Source of the DNA: Scilla litardierei | Lineage: Eukaryota > Streptophyta > Magnoliopsida > Asparagales > Asparagaceae | DNA length: 64,000 nucleotides | Direction: 5' to 3' | Assembly (NCBI GenBank): GCA_030789695.1 | Contig: CM061138.1 | Location: forward strand, 179,281,051-179,345,050 | Shown: in pieces, positions 1-10,697 of the stretch | How the letters are laid out: each line of letters opens with the position of its first letter | How positions within the stretch are numbered: position 1 is the first letter of the stretch | The notes under the pieces: model-generated | The model's database searches: none | Told to the model about the DNA's origin: nothing | Seen by the model: only the letters and a program-made list of their open reading frames with translations | Translations under genes and position numbers: made by a program

Positions 1-182
1 TCAAATTCGCACGTTTTGAGACCGTTAAATTTGTAACGGGTGGATGGGTGCTCTAATGCCCAACGGGTTCACCCATTATTTTCCCTGGGGTATATAATTG
101 TATGGATTAAACATCAAAAAAGGAATTTTTGAAAAAAAAGTTTTCGCACGGCTTTCGCACTGGATTTTTCGCACCCGAAGAT

Positions 183-186
<4 letters not shown>
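1..186. other. Unassigned left flank
   Basis: No coding frame, tRNA-like or LTR-like structure is visible. The stretch runs into the TA microsatellite at 187. The short open frames here are artefacts of the neighbouring simple repeat. Confidence 0.5.
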
Positions 187-246
<60 letters not shown>

Positions 247-289
247 ACATACATACATATACATGTATACATACATACATATACATGTA
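187..289. repeat. TA and TACATA microsatellite, LINE target
   Basis: A (TA)n run at about 187-239 passes into a TACATACATACATATACATG-type repeat. The last 14 bases, TACATATACATGTA at 276-289, recur at 5841-5854 directly after the LINE poly(A) tail and form the LINE target-site duplication. The same repeat continues on the far side of the element, so one microsatellite was split by the insertion. Confidence 0.9.
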
Positions 290-303
290 AAGTAAGAAAA
301 AAC

Positions 304-2099
304 ATGAGGGGGGGACCGAAAATTCCGGAGGCGATCAAGAGGATAGAGGCGGCGGCTCTGTCAAGGTCATCGACTCACGGTGGATCCTAGGTGGAACTGC
401 TGAGGGTGATGTCGGGGCGGGTTCCTCTCTGGGGGATTCTCGAGGCTTCACCAGAGATGGCGTTGCGTTGGTGGGAGATCTTGGCGGTGGTTTGCCTAAG
501 GGCGGTTCTCTACCACAGGGGAGGGCTCCGATTAATGGGGTATTAAATGAAGGTTGGCAGGAGGTCCGACGAGGCCGTGTCAGATCCGTTCAAGATGGAC
601 GGGCTAGGTTCGAGCATGGAGGCCGCGGCAGGGGTTTTAGAGGGGAGCCTCCGATTAGTGGGCGTCCTCTGGGCAACCTAAGGGCTGTGCGCAAGACTTT
701 TCCTCCCCAGTCGGAGAAGACAACTGCTCCTGCCCCAAAGGTATTCGACTCTTTGCCTCCAAGGCCTAAGGTTCCTATTACGATTAATACTAGTATGTAG
801 AAAAGAACGTGGTTGGATGTTTGTGCTGAGAGAAGGACTTATGGGTCGGATCTGGCAATGACATTGGTTCCTCCACTGGTTGCTGTGGATGGGATTCCAC
901 GTGCAAGGGTCCCTGGAAGTTTGGTAGAACGGGGGGCGGAGAGATGGCGAAATACTCTTGTGGGCTATGTTTTGGGTGATGTCCCGTTCTATGGACAAAT
1001 TGTAGCGTGGGTGGAGAGGCTTTGGCGTTTGAAGAAGAAGGTGCAGGTTTACAGCAAAGATAACGGATTCTTTTACTTCAGATTTGAGTCTGCGGAGGAA
1101 TGTGAAAGGGTCTTGAAAGGGGGTCCTTGGCTATTTGATGGTCGGTTGGTAGTATTGAAGAAATGGAGTCTGAATATTCGTCACGATAGAGATATTCTGA
1201 CTTCAGTTCCTGTTTGGGTGCAACTGCATGGGCTTCCGCTATATATGTGGAATCTGGAGACACTGAATATTATTGCCTTTGTCGTCGGCACACCGATGTG
1301 CCTTGACCGTTCCACTGCAAACCTAGAGAGGATCACCTACGCTCGTTGTCTAGTAGAGGTGGAAGCACTTTCCCCTTTACGCAAATCTATCGAGGTGGAG
1401 CTGGATGGTGGAGAAATAATAACCATTGCGGCAAAATTCGAAGGAGAGCCTCCGAGGTGTAGTAAGTGTGTCTGCTTTGGCCACACTAACGCCCAGTGCC
1501 CGGCCGTGGCAAAGCACCCTTCAATCCAATCAAATGACATTATGGCCGGTTTGAAGCCTGGGTTACTGAATATTGGCACTGCACCTTCACTGAATACAGC
1601 GAATATTGAGAGCTCAGGGATTACTAATTTGGAGGCTGGAGTGGATGGTCATGTGATAACTGGGGGAGGGGACATGCCGGCTTCTCAGATGGATGTTGGA
1701 GAAATGGAACGCCCCGATTCGGTGACAGAGGATCCAGCTCGGGATCGCATTAGTGAAAGCGGCACCGGACCACTGGGTGACAGTGTCTCGGATGCAGGCG
1801 CCGTGAATCCGGTTGACGAAACAGGGAACGAGCTTACCGCTAGGATGGATTTGACAGTGTCGAGTGTCCCCAATCCCTTGCCGTCATTGCTTGAGGGAAC
1901 CATGGAGTTGGATATTGACCGTGTCCCGCAGGAGATAGCTATAGACAACCCAATCTGGGTGGCTGAGGAGCTCAATATTTTGCAGCAAGCAGAGGAAGTA
2001 AAGAAGGCGAAGAAGAAGTCTGAGTGCACTGCTGAAGCCGGAGCTAGGAGGAGTTCCATAATTCAGGGGTGTACTCCCAAACAAATGGTTACTCAATGA
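304..2099 (+). pseudogene. LINE ORF1, DUF4283 and CCHC protein, interrupted
   Basis: This is the RNA-binding chaperone-like ORF1 protein of plant L1 elements. The main frame is open from about 300 to 2099 but has an in-frame TAG at 798-800. An ATG at 304 lies in a neighbouring frame that stops at 388-390, so the true N-terminus probably needs a small indel to connect. After the stop, the region around 960-1430 matches the DUF4283 pattern (runs such as GGPWLFDGRLVVLKKW and VPVWVQLHGLP). It is followed by a zinc knuckle CSKCVCFGHTNAQC of the CX2CX4HX4C type near 1457-1500. The C-terminal third is acidic and low in complexity. The stop overlaps the ORF2 start as ATGA at 2096-2099. Confidence 0.85.
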
Positions 2100-2750
2100 C
2101 AGTATTCATATGGAATACTAGGGGTTTAAATAACCCGATACGTCGCAGAGACCTTCGAGACAGATTATCTACAGTTAAGCCTTCTGCCATCATTCTCCTT
2201 GAAACGAAACTCAAATCCTTTGTGGGTAAAAACTTTTCTATAATTCCGAAAAATTGGCAATCTATCAATAACTTGGACAGTGCGACTAGGGGTCGGATTG
2301 TGATGGCCTGGGACCCTTCTATATGGAGTACTACTATCATCTCTTCTTCAGATCAACATATCACTGCCTCTTGCACTAACTCTGGTGGGTTGTCTTGTTG
2401 CTTTACTGGAGTGTATGCCCGTAACACTGAGGGGGAGAGGAAAAGTTTATGGGAGTCTCTTAAGAGAGACGCGTCCAAGCTTAGTACAGGACCTTGGATG
2501 GTCGCTGGGGATTTTAACTGTGTGCTCTCTGTTGCTGATAAGGCTGGTGGACGTCGGCTGGATCAAAAGACTCTATCCAACTTCAATGAATGTATCACTG
2601 CTTGCCACCTTCATGAACTCAAGAGTATTGGGCGGAAGTACAGTTGGTGCAATAATAGAGGGGGGCTAGGGAGGATCTATGCCCGCCTTGACAGAGTTTT
2701 TGTCAGTGGGGATTGGCTGAATTTGCTCACTGATTCATTTTTGGAGTAGT
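2096..2750 (+). pseudogene. LINE ORF2, endonuclease part
   Basis: This is the exonuclease/endonuclease/phosphatase domain that nicks target DNA. I place the start at ATG 2096, which overlaps the ORF1 stop. Motifs in order are WNTRGL near the N-terminus, a catalytic-region LLETKL, GDFN, YSWCN and RLDRVF. The frame ends in TAG at 2747-2749. The last catalytic motif, SDHSP, is in the next frame at 2748-2762, so a one-base frameshift near 2740 separates the endonuclease from the reverse transcriptase. All other expected endonuclease motifs are present. Confidence 0.88.
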
Positions 2751-4856
2751 GATCATTCTCCGATGATTGTCAGACTTCACCCCCAGGTACTATCCGAACC
2801 AAAGCCTTTCAAGTTTTTTAATTATTGGACAAAATGCGCAGGGATTTCTGATATTATCGAGGAGAGCTGGGGAGGCTATATTTCAGGCACACCGATGTAT
2901 TGTTTGGCCCGGAAATTAAGAAGACTTAAGCCTTTACTTCGCAACTGGTCCTCCAATTATAATGCTAGCAAGCTAGTGGCCAAATTCCGTTCCCAGCTTG
3001 AGTTGATTAGGAACCATCCGCACTTGCACTTGGATGCTTCTCTCCAGGCCCTTGAACAAGTGGCGATGAAGGAGTTGGCAAATGCTATGAGTCTGGAAGA
3101 GGAGATGTTACGCCAAAAAAGCCGCCAAGAATGGATCACTCTGGGAGATCGTAATTCTAAATTTTTCTACAATGCAATTAAATCTAGGGAAAGCCACAAT
3201 AATCTGAGTTATTTTGTAGATACTCTTGGAAGGCAGTCCACCTCTTATGATGCCCTGAAAAAGGACGCTCTTGATTTTTATGTGGATCTATATAATCAAT
3301 CTCACTATGAAGGCTCCTTCTCCACTCTTACTCCGAAGCGCATCCTTACGAATGAGGCTTCTGCCTGGCTAATCAGAAGAATCTCCGATGAGGAAATTAA
3401 GAGTGTTGTTTTTCAGCTGGGACCAGATAAGGCGCCAGGTCCTGATGGTTTCAATGCGCATTTTTTTCAGCATTACTGGTACCTGGTGGGGGAGGATGTA
3501 TCTTTGGCGGTCAAATCTTTTTTCACTTCGGGTTCTCTCCTGAGGCAGGTAAACCATACCCATCTCACCCTTGTGCCTAAGAATTCTAACGCCTCCTCCT
3601 TGGGTGACTACAGGCCAATCGCATGCTGCAATGTTATATATAAAATTGTCAGTAAAATTATATGCAATTGTCTAAAGGTGGTTATTCATGATCTGATCTC
3701 ACCTAACCAAGCGGCCTTCCTTAAGGGAAGATTATTATCTGATTGCACCCTTATCGCCCACGAGCAGATAAGAGACTTCAGCAACCCTATGGGGGCCAGG
3801 GCTTGCCTGAAGCTTGATCTGAGGAAAGCTTTTGATTCTGTTAATCGGGATTTTATACTTTACTTCTTGGGCCAGATGGGCTTCCCTTATGTATTTATTA
3901 GGTGGATTGGTGAGTGTATTTCTACTCCCACATTTTCAGTTATGATTCGTGGTGCACCTGTGGGGTATTTTGATGGCAACAGGGGTATTAGGCAAGGAGA
4001 CTCTCTTTCACCGTTTCTATTTGTTATTGCTATGGAAGCCTTCTCCCTTTTAATGTCTAAAGCTCTTGGTAGTGGTTCCCTTCAACCTATGAGACGTGGA
4101 TGCTCCATCTCCCATCTTCTATTCGCTGATGATCTGCTTGTGTTCTGCAGAGCTAATCTCAAATCTTTCAGGTGCATCAAATCTTTGCTTCTAGAATTTA
4201 AAAGTTTTACTGGCCTGGATGTAAATTGGAATAAGAGTTCTGCACTATTTAGTAAGGGGACTAAGAACAAGTCTGCTCTTGCGGATTGTCTGGGCATTAA
4301 AATTTCCACTACCATTTCCACTTATCTGGGCTTGCCCTTATCTTCAAAGTATCCCAAAGGCCCTATGTACAGTAGACTGGTGAATAAGTGTAAGAAGATA
4401 TTATTGGGTTGGTCTTCGTCTTTGTTATCTATTTCGGGGAGGATTGATCTGGTTAAATCAGTTATATATGGTATGGTGGCGTTCTGGATGCAGGCCTTCC
4501 GTATGCCCATTTCCATTGTAAAGGAAATTTCTGCACTTTGCAGGCGATTCATTATGGGTTCTTCTCGGGCTTGGGGATGGGCTGATATGTGTACCCCTAA
4601 GTCTGAAGGGGGAGTGTGTTTACGGCTTCTGGAGGATCTAAATGTGGCTGCAGGGGTCAGGCTAACTTGGAGATTTCTTACCTCCAATAGCTTATGGGCA
4701 AGGCATATGAGAGGAAGATATGGTGGGACTCAAGGGTTCTTTGCTGTAAAGGGGTTAGTTACGCACTCTGGTACTTGGAAGCACATGTTGTACTGCAGAA
4801 ATATTTCCAGCAAGCTTATCAGGAGAGTGGTGAAAGATGGGCGATCTACAATTTTT
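2745..4856 (+). pseudogene. LINE ORF2, reverse transcriptase part
   Basis: This segment starts in frame with the SDHSP motif of the endonuclease and runs as one long open frame (720 codons from 2763). The RT core is well preserved: a DYRPIACCN motif, LKLDLRKAFDSV (around codon 349 from 2763), RGIRQGDSLSPFLF and the catalytic FADD at 4122-4133. Real coding ends near the T-run at 4852-4856. There a frameshift moves the continuation (WHDNWLDCG) into another frame, and the apparent C-terminus up to 4925 is out of frame. Confidence 0.9.
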
Positions 4857-5665
4857 GGCACGATAATTGGCTGGATTGTGGGCCTCTGGTTAATTTGGTG
4901 GAGGTTCCCCATGACTCCTCAATGAAGAGGGTTTGTGAGTATTGGAATCAAGGGGCGTGGGCACATCACCCTGACCTGGCGGATGTCCGCACTTACTTGG
5001 CAAATGCGGCTGTGACATGTGGGTCGGATCAATGGGCCTGGGCGCCCATGTTGCTTTGCCGCAGTAGGGTCCCTGCCATTGGGAATGCTGCTCACTTCAA
5101 GTTCAGTGAAGCTTGGGAAGGGGCCCGGGCTCGTAGAATTCCTTTCCGGTTTCAGAAATTGGTCTGGTTCTCTGGCCATATACCGAAATGGGCAATCACC
5201 TTGCTACGTGCTTTCAGGGGTAAGCTGCTAACCAAAGACATTATCAGTAGATGGGGACTCAATTTGCCCCTCAATTGCGTTCTGTGCGGCGAGGACAACA
5301 TTGAAGATATAAATCACCTATTTTTCTCTTGCCCATTCTCCAGTTATCTTATTAAAAGGTCTCTCCTAAAACAGAATGTAACCTCTCAGGTTGGCCCTAC
5401 CATTGGAGAGGTTGGGAGCTATTACTTGTCGCATTTTGGGGGGAAGTGTGTTGTGAGTAGATTGGCAAAAATTGCTCTCTCAGCAATTGTATGGCATATT
5501 TGGCGGGAACGTAATAGGAGGATCTTTGATGGGAAAAGTAGGGGGAGAACTGACATCTTTGATGAGATTGCAGCGGACATCCGAATTGCTATGAGAGGCC
5601 ATGATCCTTCCAATGATGCTGAATCAACTATCTTTTCAAATTGGGAGTTTCGTGATTTGGGCTAG
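4857..5665 (+). pseudogene. LINE ORF2, C-terminal zf-RVT part
   Basis: This is the C-terminal tail of plant LINE ORF2 after the frameshift at the 4852-4856 T-run. It contains the zinc-binding RT-associated domain, with CVLCGEDN at about 5277 followed by INHLFFSCPF (CX2C...HX4C). The tract WHIWRERNRRIFDG near the end is typical of this family. The frame ends at TAG 5663-5665. No RNase H domain is recognisable between the RT and the zinc domain. Confidence 0.85.
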
Positions 5666-5840
5666 CTCTGTAATTGCTTTACATTATATCATTCTTGTAT
5701 AGATTGCTCTAGGGTGGGGAAGCTTTATTAAAGAGTGACGGCGCTTGTGCCCTATCCTCTTTATACTGCTTCCTCATGCCTACCCAATTGTGTTGTATAT
5801 TTTACACTCAATAAAGATCTACTAACTTTCCAAAAAAAAA
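5666..5840 (+). terminator. LINE 3' UTR, AATAAA signal and A-tail
   Basis: The 3' UTR is about 165 bases long. It has a polyadenylation signal AATAAA at 5810-5815 and ends in nine A residues directly before the downstream TSD copy. The tail marks the 3' end of the retrotransposed RNA. Confidence 0.85.
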
Positions 5841-6081
5841 TACATATACATGTATACATACGTACATACATACATATACATGTATACATACATACATATA
5901 CATGTATACATACATACATATACATGTATACATATATACATACATTTATATATATATATATATACATATACATATACATGACATTATCTATCTTTACCCC
6001 CTCCCCTCCCCACCCACACACACATATCATATAAATGATATATTTTTTTTGAAAGGTAAGTGTGATTTTTTATTGATATTA

Positions 6082-6177
<96 letters not shown>

Positions 6178-6266
6178 CCATATAGCTTATCACCTATAAC
6201 ATTTTGTATTTGGGTCTGCGTATGCGTGTGTGTGCGCGTGTGTGCGTGTGCGTGTGTGTGTGTGTA
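5841..6266. repeat. Compound microsatellite block
   Basis: In order: TSD copy and TACATA-type repeats (5841-5945), (TA)n at about 5946-5963, a C-rich stretch with CA repeats near 6000-6025, (AT)n at 6085-6140, (CT)n at 6141-6172, and a GT/GC-alternating tract at about 6217-6266. There is no gene. The predicted peptides of repeated Ile-Tyr or Ser-Leu are translations of these repeats. Confidence 0.92.
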
Positions 6267-6389
6267 TCACTAGAAACGAGTTTAAACGCATAAAATGCGC
6301 AATACGGGAATAAAACGTGTTTTGTTCGTCAACCCATAAAACGCGTATTTTTCCAATTAATTCAAATGGACGGTCGTTTAATACGTAAA

Positions 6390-6560
6390 CTGGGCAGAGT
6401 CTGCCCATTTCTGGGCAGACTTCTGCCCAGAAAACTGGGCAGAGTCTGCCCAGAGCACGAGCCCTTTGTTTTCGCATTCACACGTGCACTCAAGTGCACG
6501 CTTGGCTCTGCCCAGTTTCTGGGCAGTTTCTGGGCAAACTCAAATTTTGGGCAATTTCTG
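6390..6560. repeat. GC-rich palindrome array, CTGGGCAG type
   Basis: The octamer CTGGGCAG and its reverse complement CTGCCCAG alternate through the stretch. A perfect instance is CTGGGCAG, spacer AGT, CTGCCCAG at 6435-6453. Several further half-sites (TTTCTGGGCA) follow up to about 6560. The flanks are AT-rich. The parent element is not identified, but the layout resembles the arrays inside LTR elements elsewhere in the window. Confidence 0.75.
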
Positions 6561-7007
6561 GGGTTATTATTATTTTTTGGTAGGGTCAACATGGCGAGGG
6601 CAGTCCTTGAGGACCTGAGGGTAGCAGCGGTGGCGATGGACGGCAAGGGGGCGATGTAGCTCTTGGCGAGGGGAGCGGGCTTGGGGGCGATGGTACGTAG
6701 CGGGCTTGGGGATAATGGTGGCGGTCGATGATGAACATGGCGATGGTGCGGGCTTGGGGACGTTGGCGGTGTAGCGTGGGGGGGGGTTATGTTTTATTGT
6801 TTTTATATGTTTATTGGTTTAAACTGCGGACATGGAGGTCGGATATGTAATAAATACTATATTTGCTCGATATTTTAATAAATTTGTGTGCATTTACTTT
6901 TGATTAGTTGTTTGATTTATTTTGTTATATATCTGTACTTATTTGATTGTTATAAATGTATATTGTATGTAGGAAATTCTGCAATTTTTAAAAAACCGAT
7001 AGTACTA
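6561..7007. other. G-rich tract and AT-rich spacer, no gene
   Basis: The part at 6590-6790 is purine-rich on the + strand and repeats a GCGGGCTTGGGG-like phrase several times. From 6800 the sequence becomes AT-rich. I see no domain or conserved frame. It could be a decayed LTR or an internal part of the CACTA-like element to its right. Confidence 0.4.
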
Positions 7008-7529
7008 GATGGCCACGGCAATGTCCATGGCCGATAGTTATCGGCCACAAATAATGTGCACAAAGTTGACGATTTCGTGCACATAATCCGTGGCCAATAA
7101 AGTAATGGCAAGTGTCATTTCCGTGGCCGATGCTTATTTATGGCCAATGAAAATTCTGTGGCTTGAGGGGTTTTCACATGGATTTTGTGCACGGTTTACG
7201 TCAACTTTGTGCACATTATCCGTGGCGGATAACTATCGGCCACGGACCTTTTTGTGGTCGTATAGCACTTTTGGCCACGGATTTGTTCGTGGTCACTAGT
7301 TTTATATAGTATTTTATTAGAATTATTGGCCACGGATATCCGTGGGCATTATTCCGTTGCAGATTATCGGCTAAAGAATGTTCGTGGGCAAGGAGGCATC
7401 ATCCACTACGGTTCGGCCATGGCTTTTGGCCACTGGATTTTTTTTTCAGTGGCCTAAATTGTTCCACCACGGAATGTCGGCTTTCAACCACGGATTTGTC
7501 CATGGCAGAAAGCCGGATGTGTAGTAGTG
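7008..7529. mobile_element. CACTA-like transposon terminus with subterminal repeats
   Basis: The right edge, GTAGTAGTG at 7521-7529, reads CACTACTAC on the other strand, as expected for a CACTA-superfamily end. Within 500 bases the short motif GGCCACGGA or its complement TCCGTGGCC recurs at least eight times in both orientations, like the subterminal repeats bound by CACTA transposases. A 60-bp imperfect inverted repeat (7024-7082 and 7187-7246) lies inside. No transposase and no matching left terminus were found, so this is a fragment or a heavily deleted copy. A MITE-like element is the alternative. Confidence 0.42.
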
Positions 7530-7731
7530 AGACATGAACAAATTTTGCTTAGTTCTCTTTGTTTAAGCATTCTCAAATTTTCTTCTCCAAATTTTGTTCT
7601 ACCGCCCTTCAAACTTTGAGGACAATGTTCATTTTAAGTTAGGGGGAGGGTGTAGAGTTTTGTTGGAACATTTTGTTTGTATTTTCTTTTATGCATAAAC
7701 ATACAAAAAAAATCAATTTTGCTTATATCTA
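7530..7731 (+). other. Remnant with internal polypurine motif
   Basis: The stretch 7584-7650 resembles 26890-26950 of the gag-only element: the same CTCCAAATT, TTCTACC and GAGGACAATGTTCATTTTAA phrases, followed by AGTTAGGGGGAGGG. It looks like a leftover of the region downstream of gag in an Athila-type element. There is no coding frame. The last five bases (ATCTA, 7727-7731) precede the next LTR. Confidence 0.55.
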
Positions 7732-8423
7732 TGTTAAATACATGGGCCCAGCCCATTAAGCAAGTAGATAAATTCTGCTGATTAAGCTAAGAAGGCCCAC
7801 GGCCCACAGTGCTTGGGTTGAATGTATCAACCCACACCTCTCTCATGTCCCATTACTCTTAGGTTGAATGAGTCAACCCCCACCTCCCTCATGAAAAGCC
7901 TTGAATGGTGGATGGTTACACTCCATGATGGACCAATTCAATAGCCATTAATGGAGCAAGAAAGGGCTAAATTCAGGGAGGGAGTTATGTCGGGGAGGCC
8001 ACTTAATGAGGAAGGAGGGAACAAGTCAAAAGGAGATATATAAAAAATCCCAAAGGACAAGGGAAAAGGGAGGTCAGATCTAAAACCAAGGCTAAATACC
8101 ATACAATGATGGGCTCGCATCTCCTTCTCTAATTTCTTCCCTTTGATCTTGCTCTATATGTTTCATCCAATGGAAACTAACTTTAGTGTATGAGGGGAAT
8201 CGGTTGGGCCCCAACCCCGATCACCTAACGATCTTCTTATGAAGCAGGATAATGGAGATACCGTGAAGCTAGGCCAACATCCATCAGTGGAGTCCAATCC
8301 TAGCCCACCTTGACCCGAAGATGATTGATCACGGGTCCCACTTCAACCGCTGACGAGGCTCTATCCCAACGAAGGAAACATCTTCAGCCCAAATACCGTT
8401 TATCGCCAATTTTGGCTTTAACA
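7732..8423 (+). repeat. 5' LTR of the Tat-like element
   Basis: This 692-bp LTR begins TGTTAAATACATGGG and ends TTTAACA. It is matched over its whole length by 40255-40967. A TATATAAA box lies near 8037. It is followed after two bases by the PBS at 8426. Confidence 0.85.
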
Positions 8424-8425
8424 GT

Positions 8426-8440
8426 TGGCGCCATCTGTGG
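8426..8440 (+). promoter_or_regulatory. Primer binding site of the Tat-like element
   Basis: TGGCGCCATCTGTGG starts two bases after the LTR end, the expected position for a minus-strand primer site. The TGGCGCC start is shared with many Ty3/gypsy elements. I do not assign the tRNA. Confidence 0.65.
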
Positions 8441-10654
8441 AAAAAAGGAATCGACATCACCGTCTCTGCCGAACAAGAAGACTATGCCGACTCACCCCCT
8501 ATTTTTCTTCAAATGATGATATTTGAGGAGGTAGAGGTGCCGACGATGACGTCATTGTCATCAGCGTGCCCACTACACTTCCTTAATCTAATTTCATTTA
8601 ATCTCAGGCAATCATTTGAACTGAATAATTTCTTTGATTTTCTTCCTTTGAGGCATGTGGATTGATTTGCTCTTGTGCGACCAATCCCTGGCAAGACTGG
8701 GGGCCGGTGTGGAGAGGCACGGTGTTTCCAAAAACATCGACAGCGAAGCAAACGTCGTCGGTGACCCCGCGAGCCTTGATGAGCGCAATTGCGAGCCTAC
8801 AACGTGGCACCCTAATGCACCCCAGCCCGACGACGAACGCGAGGGTGGAGCTGAAGATCATAGAGAGCCTCTCTCTTCTCGCAAACAAAAAGCTGCTTGC
8901 AAAAAAGGGGCATAAAATTTTGTTAATGCTAGCTTAAGAGTGTTAGTAGTTAACAATTAGAGTTTTGTTGTCAAACACAGCAAATCACATGGAATCTCCG
9001 AAGGATTTCTGCATTCCAAACTATTCCGCTGGAGTCACGCTCGTCGTCACCAACTTCCATCCAATTTCTTCGCAGATCCCATCGAAGCCCGATCAGAGCT
9101 TTGATCAGAGTCCTCCAGCATCATCCAAGCCCGATCAGAGCTTCCATTGGGTCGTATGAGCTCGATCAGAGTCATCCAGCATAGAGGGGTTGAGCATGCC
9201 CAGAGCATGGGTCCCATCCGTTTTCAGCACCACCCCCACCGATGGGGCCTTGGGCCTCCTTCGGGCTAAGGTCCTTGCCGGGTTCAAACTGCTGCCCGAG
9301 TAGTGTGCCCTTGGTCAGACACCAGTGGATCAAGTACTTTGTTAGGAGCCGGTTCTCAACCAACTGGGACTCGACTCGGCCTGGCGTGGTAGGGCCATAC
9401 ACGTACACGGTCCCGTATAAGTCTGTTCTGAGTCAGTAACTTGTTTCGGTCGTTGGACGAACTGCGCTAGCATGGTCCAAGCTTCTGAATGATGCACGTG
9501 CTCCAAATGGATCCAATCCTTGATTCGAGTTTAATAAACTTTGATTATGGGCACCCGTAGAGCTCGAAGTCCTCGTTTGCAAGGAAAAGCATCAGCCTCC
9601 GTCTCAACGCAAGCGGCTTAGTCTCTGGTCCCAGTCCGAGACCCCCTTCAAGCCGAACTGCTTAAAGGAAGAGGCCCAACCAAGCAACCCCACCTTTGCT
9701 TTTTTTTTTCTTTTTCATCATAGGCAAAACTCTCACATATGAATTTTGATGAACACTTCATCTTGTTTCTTCAGGATTATTATAAGAGCTCTCGGAGGGG
9801 GTGTGCTTGTTTCTATTGCTTCCAGGAGGCTACCCTCTGGGCCATTGAACACCGCTCAAACCGAACCTATTTCTTCCGAGCTACGCCCGAGATCGATCCA
9901 TGGGATAAGACTCATGATCTCCCAATATTCATCACTAGAGGTCCGAGATCCATCAGAACCTATCCATGGCATGGTTCAAGCTTGATCGAGCCACCATACG
10001 TTGATTTGAGTCGCCCTTCCTCCAAAGCTCGCTACAGGTCGTTCGAGATAGATCCGAGCCTCTAGAGGAATTACTTTTGAAGCACGGGCAAGTCGTTCAT
10101 ATACGATTCCATGAAAAACTAGCAGCGGTACCTGCTCCATCGCCTAGTTTAGCTTCTCTATCGATGCATAACTGTACCGAGGCCACTTCCCGAGCTCCAA
10201 GATCTAGGGGATCAAACTCCGTCCGGGCATCTGAGCCGAGTTCCAGGTATCAAAAATTTATCTGAGACTTATCAAAGCTTCGAGCTCCAAACCAGCTCGG
10301 TGAATTCCTTTCAAAGTTGATGATGCTAGTCATCTTCAACCATGGAGGATGGGAAACCACTACAGGTCGTCGCTTTCCATCCCTACTCTCCAATTTAAAA
10401 CTACGAGAAATTTTTTAGCAAACCCTTGCTTTAAACATTTACTCTCCCACCGGTGGGATGAATTTTGAACTCATGGTCACTATAAAGGATGCTTCGCGGG
10501 TCAAATACAACTCGATGAATATAGCTTCCCATCGATCCTGCCGTGTCCTCCTGGTTAAAACCAGCCCTGCCTCTATTTTAAACATCAATCAGTTGGAAGC
10601 AACACCTGATTTGAAGATGACCTATCCTAGGCGAGTACAACCCAACCAAGAGGA
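8441..10654 (+). other. Non-coding interior of the Tat-like element
   Basis: This is 2.2 kb without a recognisable protein domain. The open frames here (up to about 108 codons) lack gag, protease or RT motifs and lie in several frames. Short phrases such as CCCGATCAGAGC recur near 9086-9180. It is interpreted as LARD interior because it lies between a PBS and the element's own tandem array. Confidence 0.55.
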
Positions 10655-10697
10655 CGAGAGTGACCTTCATTGTCAGCCATAAGTCAAGGGACCAACC
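10655..10697 (+). repeat. Left stub of the 3' tandem array
   Basis: The phrase TTCATTGTCAGCCATAAGTC, followed by AAGGGACCAACC, is one unit of the array that resumes at 37421. The last five bases, CAACC (10693-10697), are the TSD of the solo LTR that split the array. Confidence 0.8.

Larger units (their letters stand above)
290..5840 (+). mobile_element. Full-length L1-type plant LINE
   Basis: This is a non-LTR retrotransposon of about 5.55 kb. It has ORF1 (DUF4283-like domain plus zinc knuckle), ORF2 (apurinic-type endonuclease, reverse transcriptase, zf-RVT), a short 3' UTR with AATAAA at 5810-5815 and an A-tail at 5832-5840. The perfect 14-bp TSD (276-289 and 5841-5854) is expected of target-primed reverse transcription. 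The 5' end looks complete because the TSD abuts the leader of ORF1. A premature stop in ORF1 and at least two frameshifts in ORF2 make this copy non-autonomous now. Confidence 0.93.

Noticed and set aside
76..338. Open frames rich in Ile-Tyr on both strands
   Set aside because: They are translations of the (TA)n and TACATA microsatellites.
6268..6290. CACTAGAAAC as the left terminus of the CACTA-like element
   Set aside because: It matches the right end only in the first five bases, and the flanking three bases (TAT and AGA) do not form a TSD.
8655..8937. Overlapping 86- and 91-codon frames as gag of the Tat-like element
   Set aside because: There is no gag motif, the two frames overlap and neither extends. 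Composition alone explains them.
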